From: Streptomyces sp. NBC_01275
GTDB taxonomy: Bacteria > Actinomycetota > Actinomycetes > Streptomycetales > Streptomycetaceae
DNA: 64,000 nucleotides
Direction: 5' to 3'
Assembly: GCF_026340655.1 (NCBI RefSeq)
Contig: NZ_JAPEOZ010000001.1
Coordinates: 3,534,001-3,598,000, forward strand
Positions within the stretch are counted from its first letter, which is position 1, and each line of letters starts with the position of its first letter. Shown one piece after another: positions 34,021-41,639 of the stretch. The notes under the pieces are model-generated. The model did no database searches, was not told the DNA's origin, and saw nothing but the letters and a program-made list of their open reading frames with translations. The position numbers were made by a program, and so were the translations under genes.

Positions 34021-35332
34021 AGAACTCCGCGAGGTTCTCCCGCAGCGTGTTCCCCTGCGTGTACACCGACCGGGTCAGCCCCCGCCGCTGCAACGCGGGG
34101 ACGAGCCCGTCGGTGACCTCGGCGATGTAGCGCCGGTTGAGGCGCAGCAGCGGGGTGGTGAGCATGAAGCCGTCGCCGCCGACCTCCGCCATCACCTCAC
34201 CCATCCGCTCGGCGACCTGGTCCGGAGTGCCGACCAGGTCCACGGAGGACACCAGACCGCCTGCCCCGTCGATGACCAGGTCCCGCAGCGCCTTGCCGCT
34301 CCCCCACTGCTGGAACTTGTCGAGGGTGCCCTGCTCGCCGTTGGTGGTCAGCCGGTACGGCAGCGGCTCGTCCAGCGCGAACTGGGCGAAGTCGATCTCG
34401 GTGAGCGCCGAGACCTGGGCCAGGATGTCCTGGATGAACTCCGGGGAGGAGACCATCCGGGCCTGCTTGTCCCGCGCGTCCTGCTCCGTCTCGCCCAGCA
34501 CCGGCGTCACGCAGAACAGCACCTTGACGTCGTCCGGGTCGCGGCCGATCTCCTCGGCATGGCGGCGCACGTCGTCGCGGAACTCCTTCATGCCCTGCAC
34601 CCCGCCCGCGATGGCGATGACCGAGTCCGCGTTGCGCGCGGCGAAGGCCCGGCCCCGGGGTGAGGCCCCGGCCTGCACGAACGCCGGCCGGTGCTGCGGC
34701 GAGGGCACTGTGTTGAGGGGGCCGCGCACACTGAAGTACTTGCCCTGGAAATGGACCGGGCGGACCTTGGTGTGGTCGGCGTAGATCCCCTTCTCCCGGT
34801 CGAGTACGACGGCGTCCGCGTCCCAGGAGGCGAAGAGCTGCTTGACGACGTCGACGTACTCGTCGGCCATCTCGTAGCGGACGTCCCTCGGCGGCAGTTT
34901 GTCCATGCCGAAGTTGCGGGCGGCGAGGTCCTCGGCGCTGGTGACGATGTTCCAGCCGAACCGGCCGCCGAGCATGCTGTCCATGGTCGAGGCGAGCCGG
35001 GCCGTCATGAACGGCGGATAGGCCAGCGTGGAGAGGGTCGCGACGATCCCGAGCCGGGAGGTGGCCACGCCCATGGCGACCGCCAGCGGCACCGGGTCGT
35101 GCTTGGGGACGACCATGGCCTGCTTGAGCGCCGCCTCCGAGGAGCCGCCGTAGCTCTCCGGGACCATGAGCTTGTCCTCGACGATGACGTAGTCGAAGCA
35201 GGCCCGTTCGAGGGCCTTGGCCACGTCCGTGTGGAACGCGCCGTCCCAGGGGGCGCCGCCGGTGCCGAAGGGGCCCTGCCAGTCGTCCGGCGTGAAGTTG
35301 AAGATGAAGGCGAGATGGAACTTCCGGGTCAC
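34019..35332 (-). CDS. FMN-dependent monooxygenase, NtaA/SnaA/DszA family
   Basis: 437 residues from GTG 35332, GGAGGGAAG upstream. It is a bacterial-luciferase-like TIM barrel: the N-terminal F-H-L-A-F-I-F-N-F-T-P, the G-R-F-G-W-N-I-V-T-S flavin-site segment and Q-A-G-A-S-P-R-G-R-A-F-A-A identify the NtaA subgroup. These enzymes take FMNH2 from a separate reductase, probably the gene at 37885-38403, and oxygenate amines, sulfones or N-heterocycles. It is the last gene of a five-gene minus-strand group and overlaps the creatininase gene by 4 bp. The natural substrate is unknown. Confidence 0.9.
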   Translation of the reverse strand: MTRKFHLAFIFNFTPDDWQGPFGTGGAPWDGAFHTDVAKALERACFDYVIVEDKLMVPESYGGSSEAALKQAMVVPKHDPVPLAVAMGVATSRLGIVATLSTLAYPPFMTARLASTMDSMLGGRFGWNIVTSAEDLAARNFGMDKLPPRDVRYEMADEYVDVVKQLFASWDADAVVLDREKGIYADHTKVRPVHFQGKYFSVRGPLNTVPSPQHRPAFVQAGASPRGRAFAARNADSVIAIAGGVQGMKEFRDDVRRHAEEIGRDPDDVKVLFCVTPVLGETEQDARDKQARMVSSPEFIQDILAQVSALTEIDFAQFALDEPLPYRLTTNGEQGTLDKFQQWGSGKALRDLVIDGAGGLVSSVDLVGTPDQVAERMGEVMAEVGGDGFMLTTPLLRLNRRYIAEVTDGLVPALQRRGLTRSVYTQGNTLRENLAEF

Positions 35333-36129
35333 GTCTGCTTCCCTCCGGTCGTACGGCGGCGGTCGGGGCGGGTCTGGGCGAACAGCAGGCCCTTGCCCTC
35401 CCGGACCAGGGTCGTCGCCTCGTCCACGACATGGCGCAGGAGCTTCTCGCCGAGGGCGGCGCTCGATCCCGAGGTCGAGGAGAGGACGCCCTGGTTCGTG
35501 GTCTGCTCGACGTCCACGGGGTGGAGGTAGACGCCCGCGCGGGGCGGCCGGTCGTGGCCCGGGCGCTCGTCGGTGACGAGGTCGGGGCGCAGATGGAGCA
35601 TCAGGCTGGTCTCGGTGACTCCCGCGTGCTCGGCGTGCCAGCCGGGGAAGGCCGGGATCTCGGCGTCGGTCCAGGTGTCCTGGACCAGGCTCCACCAGCT
35701 GAACGCGAAGACCTCCGTGCCGTCCAGCTTCCCGTGCTCGCGCACCTGGTCCAGCGCCTCGAAGAGGAACGGCTCGTTCTCGTAGTGGCCGTTGACCACG
35801 ACGAGGCGGGCCATGGGGAGCGCGGTCAGCGAGGTGAGCGTCTCGCGCAGGAAGCGGATGAGGGTGTCGCCGGCGACGTGCACGGTGCCGGGGAAGAACA
35901 GTCCGCCTCCGCTCTGCGGCAGCGAACGCGCGCCGACGGCCTGGGCGGGCAGGGTGAACGCGTCCAGTTCCCGCGCGATCTCCTCGGCGAAGGCCTCCGC
36001 GAGCAGCAGGTCGACCGAGAGCGGCAGATGCGGTCCGTGCTGCTCGATCGCGCCGAGGGGCCAGACGACGGTGCGTCCGCGTACGGCGTCGGCGACCTGG
36101 GAACTCGTCAGGTCGGTCAGGCGGGTCAC
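35329..36129 (-). CDS. Creatininase-family amidohydrolase
   Basis: 266 residues from GTG 36129. Metal-binding motifs of the family are complete: G-A-I-E-Q-H-G-P-H-L-P-L-S-V-D (Glu29, His31, His34, Asp40), V-V-N-G-H-Y-E-N, and A-E-H-A-G-V-T-E-T-S. Relatives open cyclic amides or remove formyl groups (creatininase, FAPy deformylase ArfB, mycofactocin MftE). Coupled by 4-bp overlaps to the genes on both sides. With an FMN monooxygenase and a pyrimidine-type oxidoreductase beside it, hydrolysis of an oxidised ring is a reasonable guess. Confidence 0.92.
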   Translation of the reverse strand: MTRLTDLTSSQVADAVRGRTVVWPLGAIEQHGPHLPLSVDLLLAEAFAEEIARELDAFTLPAQAVGARSLPQSGGGLFFPGTVHVAGDTLIRFLRETLTSLTALPMARLVVVNGHYENEPFLFEALDQVREHGKLDGTEVFAFSWWSLVQDTWTDAEIPAFPGWHAEHAGVTETSLMLHLRPDLVTDERPGHDRPPRAGVYLHPVDVEQTTNQGVLSSTSGSSAALGEKLLRHVVDEATTLVREGKGLLFAQTRPDRRRTTGGKQT

Positions 36130-37046
36130 AGGACCGCCCCCTCGGGCGTGGAGCGAGGGGCGGCTGCCTGGTCCGCCGGGTCCCGGGTCTCCGTCAAGTC
36201 CCCGGTCTCCACCAGCTCCCGGGTCTCCGCGAGGATCCGGTCCAGCGTGTCGTACATGTCGGTGTGCAGGGCCGTGTAGACCTGCGTCACGTTCGCGCCG
36301 ACGCTGAGGTAGTCGGCCACGTCACGTCCGCCGGCGACGCCGCCGCAGCCCATCACGGGCAGGTCGAAGCCCCGGCGGCGCAGCTGCCAGATGGCGCCGA
36401 GGACCAGCGGTTTGATGCCGGGGCCCGAGTAGCCGTAGACGCCGTTCAGTTCGAGCTCGCCCGTGTCGGGGGCGACGGCGGCGCCCGCGATGGTGTCGCT
36501 GACGGTGACCGCGTCCGCCCCGCCGGCGATGGCGGCGCGGACCCGGTCCTGCAGACCCTCGCCGATGGCGAGCTTGACCGACAGGGGCAGGCCGGTGCGG
36601 CTACGGGTCTCGGAGGTGTAGGCGTAGATCCGGTCCGGGTTGTCGTCCTCGAGCCCGTCCTCCTCGTTGAGGCAGGAGATGCCGAGTTCCAGGGCCCGGC
36701 AGCCGGTCGACTCGACGTCCGCCGCCAGCGCGGCGAGTTCGGCCGGGGTGTCGGCGTGCAGGGAGGCGATGACGGGAAGCCCGTCGGCGGCGAACGAACG
36801 CAGCACGTCCAGCCAGTGGTTGACCGGCCGCTTGGAGTACGTGGTGCTGTTCAGCATGCCGACTGGCAGCCGTAATATCCGCTCGTCCAGCCCCTGGGGC
36901 GGATTGGGGTGGATGGTCTTGGTGACTACGGCGCCGGCTCCTCGTTCGATGAGTCTGCGGATGTTGCGTTCCTGGTCCGTCAGCAGGCCGGATCCGACGA
37001 TCACGGGGTTGGCGATCGACAGGCCCAGAATGGACACGTCGGACAC
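36126..37046 (-). CDS. Dihydroorotate-dehydrogenase-like flavoprotein
   Basis: 306 residues from GTG 37046, GGAG upstream. It is a TIM-barrel of the PyrD/dihydropyrimidine-dehydrogenase type: N-P-V-I-V-G-S-G, V-V-T-K-T-I, L-E-L-G-I-S-C-L-N, S-V-K-L-A-I near the catalytic lysine region, and V-M-G-C-G-G-V-A-G-G in the phosphate/FMN loop. A housekeeping pyrD normally sits in the pyr operon, so this copy is probably specialised. It may reduce or oxidise a pyrimidine-like ring. Codon 58 is a TTA directly after an ATA, both very rare here. Confidence 0.85.
   Translation of the reverse strand: MSDVSILGLSIANPVIVGSGLLTDQERNIRRLIERGAGAVVTKTIHPNPPQGLDERILRLPVGMLNSTTYSKRPVNHWLDVLRSFAADGLPVIASLHADTPAELAALAADVESTGCRALELGISCLNEEDGLEDDNPDRIYAYTSETRSRTGLPLSVKLAIGEGLQDRVRAAIAGGADAVTVSDTIAGAAVAPDTGELELNGVYGYSGPGIKPLVLGAIWQLRRRGFDLPVMGCGGVAGGRDVADYLSVGANVTQVYTALHTDMYDTLDRILAETRELVETGDLTETRDPADQAAAPRSTPEGAVL
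36873..36875 (-). promoter_or_regulatory. TTA codon 58 in the dihydroorotate-dehydrogenase-like gene
   Basis: In-frame leucine TTA (E-R-I-L-R-L context), preceded by an ATA isoleucine codon. It implies dependence on bldA tRNA. Confidence 0.85.
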
Positions 37047-37093
37047 TCGTTGCTCCGTCCGGAGGTGCGGATGGGGGTACGGGTAAGGCGCGC

Positions 37094-37642
37094 CTAGGCG
37101 ACCAGGCTCGCGCCGATCGCCTCGCGCTGTCGCTCGGTCGTGGCGAGCACGGCGTCGATGAGCAGGCTCGGCTTCTCGACGAACTCGTCGAAGTCGATGT
37201 GCTGCACGAAGCCGACCCGGTGCAGCCCCTTGAGGAGGTGGCTCGCGGAGTCGACGAAGGGCTGCTTCGTGATGAGGACGATCGGACGCCCCAGGGCCGT
37301 GGCCCAGCCGAGCTCGACATGGGTGCCGTCCGTGCGCCGCAGGGTTCCGTCCTCCTGCACGGGCAGGACGGGCACGAAGACGTCGCACTTCTTCATCCAG
37401 CGGAAGTCCCGCACGGAGACCTGCTCCGGGGTGAACGCGGCGGTCTCGGCGCCGAACTTCTCGACGACGTGCGCCGAGAAGACGTTGGCCCCGTGGTCGG
37501 TGACCGTGCCGATGGCCGTGGTGATCGCGTCCTGTAACTGACCGACGAAGCCGTTCTCCAGGATGGCGTGCTGGATCGGTCCGCCGACGAAGACGTCGAG
37601 GCCCGCGAGCAGACCGGACTTCTGAGCGGTGTTCTCTGCCAT
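37094..37642 (-). CDS. Nucleoside 2-deoxyribosyltransferase-like protein
   Basis: 182 residues from ATG 37642 (AGGAG ten bases upstream). The fold landmarks are D-V-F-V-G-G-P at the N-terminus, D-V-F-V-P-V-L-P in the centre and D-G-T-H-V-E-L-G-W-A, where the Glu would be the nucleophile of N-deoxyribosyltransferases. The family also contains nucleotide hydrolases such as MilB/BlsM and RCL that release bases. Codon 36 is TTA. It lies 47 bp before the dihydroorotate-dehydrogenase-like gene on the same strand. It may transfer or cleave an N-glycosidic bond of the pathway substrate. Confidence 0.78.
   Translation of the reverse strand: MAENTAQKSGLLAGLDVFVGGPIQHAILENGFVGQLQDAITTAIGTVTDHGANVFSAHVVEKFGAETAAFTPEQVSVRDFRWMKKCDVFVPVLPVQEDGTLRRTDGTHVELGWATALGRPIVLITKQPFVDSASHLLKGLHRVGFVQHIDFDEFVEKPSLLIDAVLATTERQREAIGASLVA
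37535..37537 (-). promoter_or_regulatory. TTA codon 36 in the deoxyribosyltransferase-like gene
   Basis: In-frame TTA leucine in the context G-Q-L-Q-D. A second bldA-dependence mark in the same gene group. Confidence 0.85.
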
Positions 37643-37662
37643 GGCGGTAGTGCTCCTGTTCA

Positions 37663-37766
37663 TGGAGGGAGGTGGGGAAGGAGGGGGGAGGAAGGGTGGG
37701 AGGAGGGGGGAGGAAGGTCGATGGAGGCGAGGAAGGGAGTGGGGGAGTGAGGGAGTGAGGGAGTAA
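37663..37766 (+). repeat. Purine-rich G-tract and gagggagt repeats
   Basis: About 100 bases of almost pure purine on the plus strand, with many G runs of three to six and ending in three copies of gagggagt. It lies upstream of the deoxyribosyltransferase-like gene. On the minus-strand transcript it is a polypyrimidine leader, and on DNA it could form G-quadruplex or triplex structure. Confidence 0.85.
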
Positions 37767-37884
37767 CGACCCTGCGTCACGCCGCGACCGTCACGGCACC
37801 GTCGATGAGGCACGTGTGCGGGCAGGCGTGTCCGCACTGCGGGGCAGGGCGCTGTGGGACAGGGCACTGCGGGACGGGTAGGGC

Positions 37885-38403
37885 TCAGGGAAGGTAGGCG
37901 ATACGCGCGTAGCGTCCCCGGTGGTAGAGCAGGGGCTCCTGTGGCTCGGCCGGTGCTTCGAGCCGGCGGACGTCGCCGATCACCACGAGGTGGTCGCCGC
38001 CGTCGTACTCCGCCTGCAGCCGACAGTCGACCCACGCGGCCGCACCGGCCAGCCGGGGAGTGCCGTACGGGGACACGGTCCAGTCGACGTCCGCGAACTT
38101 GTCACCGCCGGAACGCCCGAACCGCTCGCTGACCGAACGCTGGTGCTGCGCCAGCACGTTGACGCAGAACTTCGCGCCGACCCTGACGGCGGGCCAGCTC
38201 GTCGAGGTGCGGCCGACGCCCAGGAGGATGCGCGGCGGATCGAGGGAGAGCGACGAGAACGACTGACAGGTGAAGCCCACGGGTCCCTCCGGCCCCATGG
38301 CGGTGACCACGGTGACGCCGGAACAGAAGTGCCCCATGACCGAGCGGAACGTGCTGGAAGTGACGTGGACCTGGACTGTCGGGGAGGTGCTCTCGCCTAA
38401 CAA
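37885..38403 (-). CDS. Flavin reductase (HpaC/DIM6-NTAB family)
   Basis: 172 residues. The start is TTG 38403 with GAGG eight bases upstream, and the second codon is TTA. It is a flavin_Reduct domain: F-R-S-V-M-G-H-F-C-S-G-V-T-V-V-T, then G-F-T-C-Q-S-F-S-S-L-S-L-D-P-P and the D-H-L-V-V-I-G-D-V family ending. It makes free reduced FMN or FAD with NAD(P)H and is the natural partner of the FMN monooxygenase at 34019-35332. It is divergent from the AsnC-type regulator and separated from the next gene by a 242-bp purine-rich gap. Confidence 0.9.
   Translation of the reverse strand: MLGESTSPTVQVHVTSSTFRSVMGHFCSGVTVVTAMGPEGPVGFTCQSFSSLSLDPPRILLGVGRTSTSWPAVRVGAKFCVNVLAQHQRSVSERFGRSGGDKFADVDWTVSPYGTPRLAGAAAWVDCRLQAEYDGGDHLVVIGDVRRLEAPAEPQEPLLYHRGRYARIAYLP
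38398..38400 (-). promoter_or_regulatory. TTA codon 2 of the flavin reductase gene
   Basis: TTA directly follows the TTG start. A rare codon at position 2 would make initiation or early elongation particularly sensitive to bldA tRNA level, provided this start is right. Confidence 0.65.
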
Positions 38404-38551
38404 GCTCTGTCCTCTCGGCGTATGACGGCCCGTTCGGATACAAGAAGCTCACCGCGCATCACAGTTGGTGACAGATCAATAGTCTGCCCCAGGAGATCGA
38501 TTCCGACAACAGGCGTCGATCTTCCGAGAAAGATCCTGCCATCATGGCGAC

Positions 38552-39562
38552 ATGATGAATGATTCAGACATCCCTGATGGCCCTCTTGATCGTTCCGACC
38601 AGCGCATCGTGGGCGCCCTCCAGATCAACCCCCGGGCCGGCGTCGCGGAGATGGGCCGCATCCTCGGCGAGCACGAGCGGTCGGCGGCCCGCCGGGTCCA
38701 ACGGCTCCTGGCCACCCGGGTCGTGCGCACCACGGCCCAGTACGACCCGGTGCGGTGCGGGCTCGGCCACACCGTGCAGCTACGCCTCACACCCCGCAGA
38801 GGCTGTCTGGAAGACGTCGCCGCAGGACTGGCAAAGCGCCCCGACGTGCCGCACGTCGCCGCCGTGACCGCGGGGGCCGGCCGTCTCTGGTGCGAGCTGC
38901 TGGTGCCGTCCCGGCCGCTGCTGCACTCCCTGATGGCGGACGGGGTTCCCGGTCTGCCCGACGCCGACGTGCTCGACGCCCACATCACCCTGCGCCACTT
39001 CAAGACCGAGGCGCAGTGGCACGCCCCCGTCCTGACCGAGGAGGAGAAGAGCCGCCTGCGGGCGAGCATGGTCCAGCCCCTGCCCGGCCTGGCGGACCAC
39101 TATGAACTCACGCCCACCGACCGGCGGGTCGCCGAGACCCTGATCGACAACGCGCGCGTCAGCCTGACGGACCTCGCCGGGGAACTGGGCTTCTCGACGG
39201 CCACGGCCGGCCGCCGGGTGGCCTCCCTCCTGGAGCGCCGGGTGCTCCATCTGCGCACGGTGGTGGACCCGGCCCTGATGGGCCGGCCCGTCGAGGCGCG
39301 GGTGCGGCTGAAGGTCCACCCCGCGGGCATCGAAACGGTCGGCGAGACCCTGGCCGCCTGCCCCGACGTGCTTCGCTGCACCGCCGTGACCGGTTCCCAC
39401 AACCTGCTGGCGGACGTCTGCCTGGAGCACGAGAGCCGGCTCTACGGGTTTGTCGTCGACCGGCTCGGATCGCTCCCGCACATCCTCGACCTGGACACGG
39501 ACGTCGTCACCCACACCTACAAACGCGGCCCGTCCGCCCCCGGCGACGACACACTCCACTGA
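38552..39562 (+). CDS. Double-length Lrp/AsnC-family regulator
   Basis: 336 residues with two consecutive AsnC modules, each a helix-turn-helix plus ligand-binding (RAM) domain: HTH ~13-60 with D-R-S-D-Q-R-I-V-G-A-L-Q, and again ~185-235 with T-P-T-D-R-R-V-A-E-T-L-I-D-N. Such fused regulators are typical of Actinobacteria and usually control the neighbouring catabolic genes in response to a small nitrogen compound. It is divergent (148 bp) from the flavin reductase and is the probable controller of the monooxygenase locus. ATG 38555 is an alternative start. Confidence 0.9.
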   Translation: MMNDSDIPDGPLDRSDQRIVGALQINPRAGVAEMGRILGEHERSAARRVQRLLATRVVRTTAQYDPVRCGLGHTVQLRLTPRRGCLEDVAAGLAKRPDVPHVAAVTAGAGRLWCELLVPSRPLLHSLMADGVPGLPDADVLDAHITLRHFKTEAQWHAPVLTEEEKSRLRASMVQPLPGLADHYELTPTDRRVAETLIDNARVSLTDLAGELGFSTATAGRRVASLLERRVLHLRTVVDPALMGRPVEARVRLKVHPAGIETVGETLAACPDVLRCTAVTGSHNLLADVCLEHESRLYGFVVDRLGSLPHILDLDTDVVTHTYKRGPSAPGDDTLH

Positions 39563-39587
39563 CCCCACCGCACCACCGCCCTACCGC

Positions 39588-41639
39588 CTACCGGGCCACC
39601 ACTTCCCGCACCACCGCGACCCCGCCCGGCGGCACGGTGACCGTACCCGCCGTCAGCCGCTCGCCCGTGAGCAGTTCGACGGAGTCGGCGGCGACGGGAA
39701 GGTCGGCGCCGACGCCTCCGTGGTCGATGAGGAAGAGATAGTCGGCGTCGGCCCCGCGTCGCCGGACGGCTTCGATCCCCTCCGGCACGCCCTCCGCCAC
39801 CGGCCGTACCCCCGCCTCCTCCCGGATCCGCTCCAGCAGCGCCGCCAGGGTGTCCGGGTCGGGAAGGGTGGCCAGGTACCAGGCGGCGCCCGTCCCGTGG
39901 CCCTGGCGCGTGACCGCCGGGACACCCGTCAAGGGGCCGTTCGTGTAGGAGGCCACGGCCTCGGCGCCGGCCAGCCGCACCCGCTCCGACCACACCGAAC
40001 CCGTACCGCTCCCGCCCCCGTCCCTGCCCCTGTCCTCGCCGACTCCCCCGCTCAGCCCCACCGACTCCCCGGGCAGCAACGGGAACAGCTCGTCCGTCCG
40101 TACGCCCAGCGTCTCCCGGAACGCGCCCGGGTAACCTCCCAGCCGCACATGGCAGTTCTCGTCCACGGCCCCGCTGTGGAAGCCGACGGCGAGCGTGCCG
40201 CCGCGCTGCGCGAAGCCGGTGAGGTTCGCCGCGCCCGCGTCGTCCACCAGATACAGACTCGGGGCCAGGACCAGCCGGTACGCCGACAGGTCCGCGTCCG
40301 GGCGGACGAAGTCCACGGCGACGCCCGCCCGCCAGAGCGGCTCGTACCAGGACCGGACCAGGTCCAGATAGCGGACCTCCTCGCTCGGCTGCGAAGGCAG
40401 CTCAAGAGCCCAACGGGCGTCCCAGTCCCACACGATGGCCGTCTCAGCGGTGCCGACGGCGCCCCGCACCTCGGCCAACGCCCGCAGATCCGTGCCGAGT
40501 TGGACCACGTCCCGCCAGATGACGCTGTCCGTGCCCGCGTGCGGCAGCATCGCCGAGTGCCACTGCTCGGCGCCCGCCTTCGCCGCCCGCCACTGGAAGT
40601 AGGCGATCCCGTCGGCGCCGCGCGCCACATGGGCGAGCGCGTTACGACGCAACTCCCCCGGTCCCTTCGCCCTGTTGACGGGCTGCCAGTTCACCGCGCC
40701 CGTCGAGTGCTCCATCAGCAGCCAGGGCCGGCCGCCCGCGAGCGAGCGCACCACGTCACCGCTCATCGCGATGTCGATCTCCGACTCGGGGTCGGTCGAG
40801 CGGAGATAGTGGTCGTTGGAGACGACGTCCAGCTCCGGGGCCCAGCGCCAGTAGTCCAGCGCGTCGAAGTTGTACATCACCATGAAGTTGGTGGTGGCGG
40901 GGAGGGCCGGGGCGGCCTCCGCGAGCACCGCGCGCTCCGCCTTGCACAGCGCCAGCAGCTCGTCGGAGCAGAAGCGCCGCCAGTCCAGCCGATGGGTCGG
41001 GTTCGGGACCGCGCCCGTCGCCCTCGGCGGCAGGATCTCGTCCCAGTCGTAGTACCACTGGCTCCAGAAGGCGGTACCCCAGGCGTGGTTCAGCGCCGCC
41101 AGGTCGTCGCCGTACCTCTCCCGCAGCCACCGCCGGAACGCCTGCGCGCTCGTGTCGCAGTAGCACTCCGCGTTGTGGCAGCCGTACTCGTTGTGGACGT
41201 GCCACATGACGACCGCCGGATGGTCGGCGTACCGCTCCCCCAGCACCCGCGCGATCCGCAGCGCCGCCTCCCGGTAGGCCGGGCTGCTCGGACAGAACGT
41301 CTGACGGCTGCCGTACGACAGTCTGCGGCCGCCGCTGTCCACCGGCAGCGCGTCCGGGTAGGCGCGGAAGAACCAGGCCGGCGGGGCGGCCGTCGGAGTG
41401 GCCAGGTCAGCGGCGATGCCGTGGGCGTGGAGCAGGTCCAGGACGCGGTCGAGGCGCGCGAAGTCGTAGACGCCCTCGGACGGCTCCAGCAGCGCCCAGG
41501 AGAAGATGTTGACGCTGACCATGTTCACCCCGGCCTCGCCCATCAGGCGCACGTCCTCGGCCCAGACCTCCTCGGGCCACTGCTCGGGGTTGTAGTCGCC
41601 GCCGTAGGCGAGGCCCGGGACGTTCAGTTCACGGCTCAT
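39588..41639 (-). CDS. GH42 beta-galactosidase
   Basis: 683 residues, family GH42. The acid/base is Glu151 in H-V-H-N-E-Y-G and the nucleophile is Glu310 in L-L-M-E-H-S-T-G. The N-terminal Y-G-G-D-Y-N-P-E-Q-W and the four-Cys zinc site (around C-H-N-A-E-C-Y-C) are present. The trimerisation domain (~395-600) and C-terminal beta domain complete the family length. There is no signal peptide, so it acts on imported galactosides. Its start overlaps the GH36 stop (ATGA). It is the last gene of the galactoside operon. Confidence 0.95.
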   Translation of the reverse strand: MSRELNVPGLAYGGDYNPEQWPEEVWAEDVRLMGEAGVNMVSVNIFSWALLEPSEGVYDFARLDRVLDLLHAHGIAADLATPTAAPPAWFFRAYPDALPVDSGGRRLSYGSRQTFCPSSPAYREAALRIARVLGERYADHPAVVMWHVHNEYGCHNAECYCDTSAQAFRRWLRERYGDDLAALNHAWGTAFWSQWYYDWDEILPPRATGAVPNPTHRLDWRRFCSDELLALCKAERAVLAEAAPALPATTNFMVMYNFDALDYWRWAPELDVVSNDHYLRSTDPESEIDIAMSGDVVRSLAGGRPWLLMEHSTGAVNWQPVNRAKGPGELRRNALAHVARGADGIAYFQWRAAKAGAEQWHSAMLPHAGTDSVIWRDVVQLGTDLRALAEVRGAVGTAETAIVWDWDARWALELPSQPSEEVRYLDLVRSWYEPLWRAGVAVDFVRPDADLSAYRLVLAPSLYLVDDAGAANLTGFAQRGGTLAVGFHSGAVDENCHVRLGGYPGAFRETLGVRTDELFPLLPGESVGLSGGVGEDRGRDGGGSGTGSVWSERVRLAGAEAVASYTNGPLTGVPAVTRQGHGTGAAWYLATLPDPDTLAALLERIREEAGVRPVAEGVPEGIEAVRRRGADADYLFLIDHGGVGADLPVAADSVELLTGERLTAGTVTVPPGGVAVVREVVAR

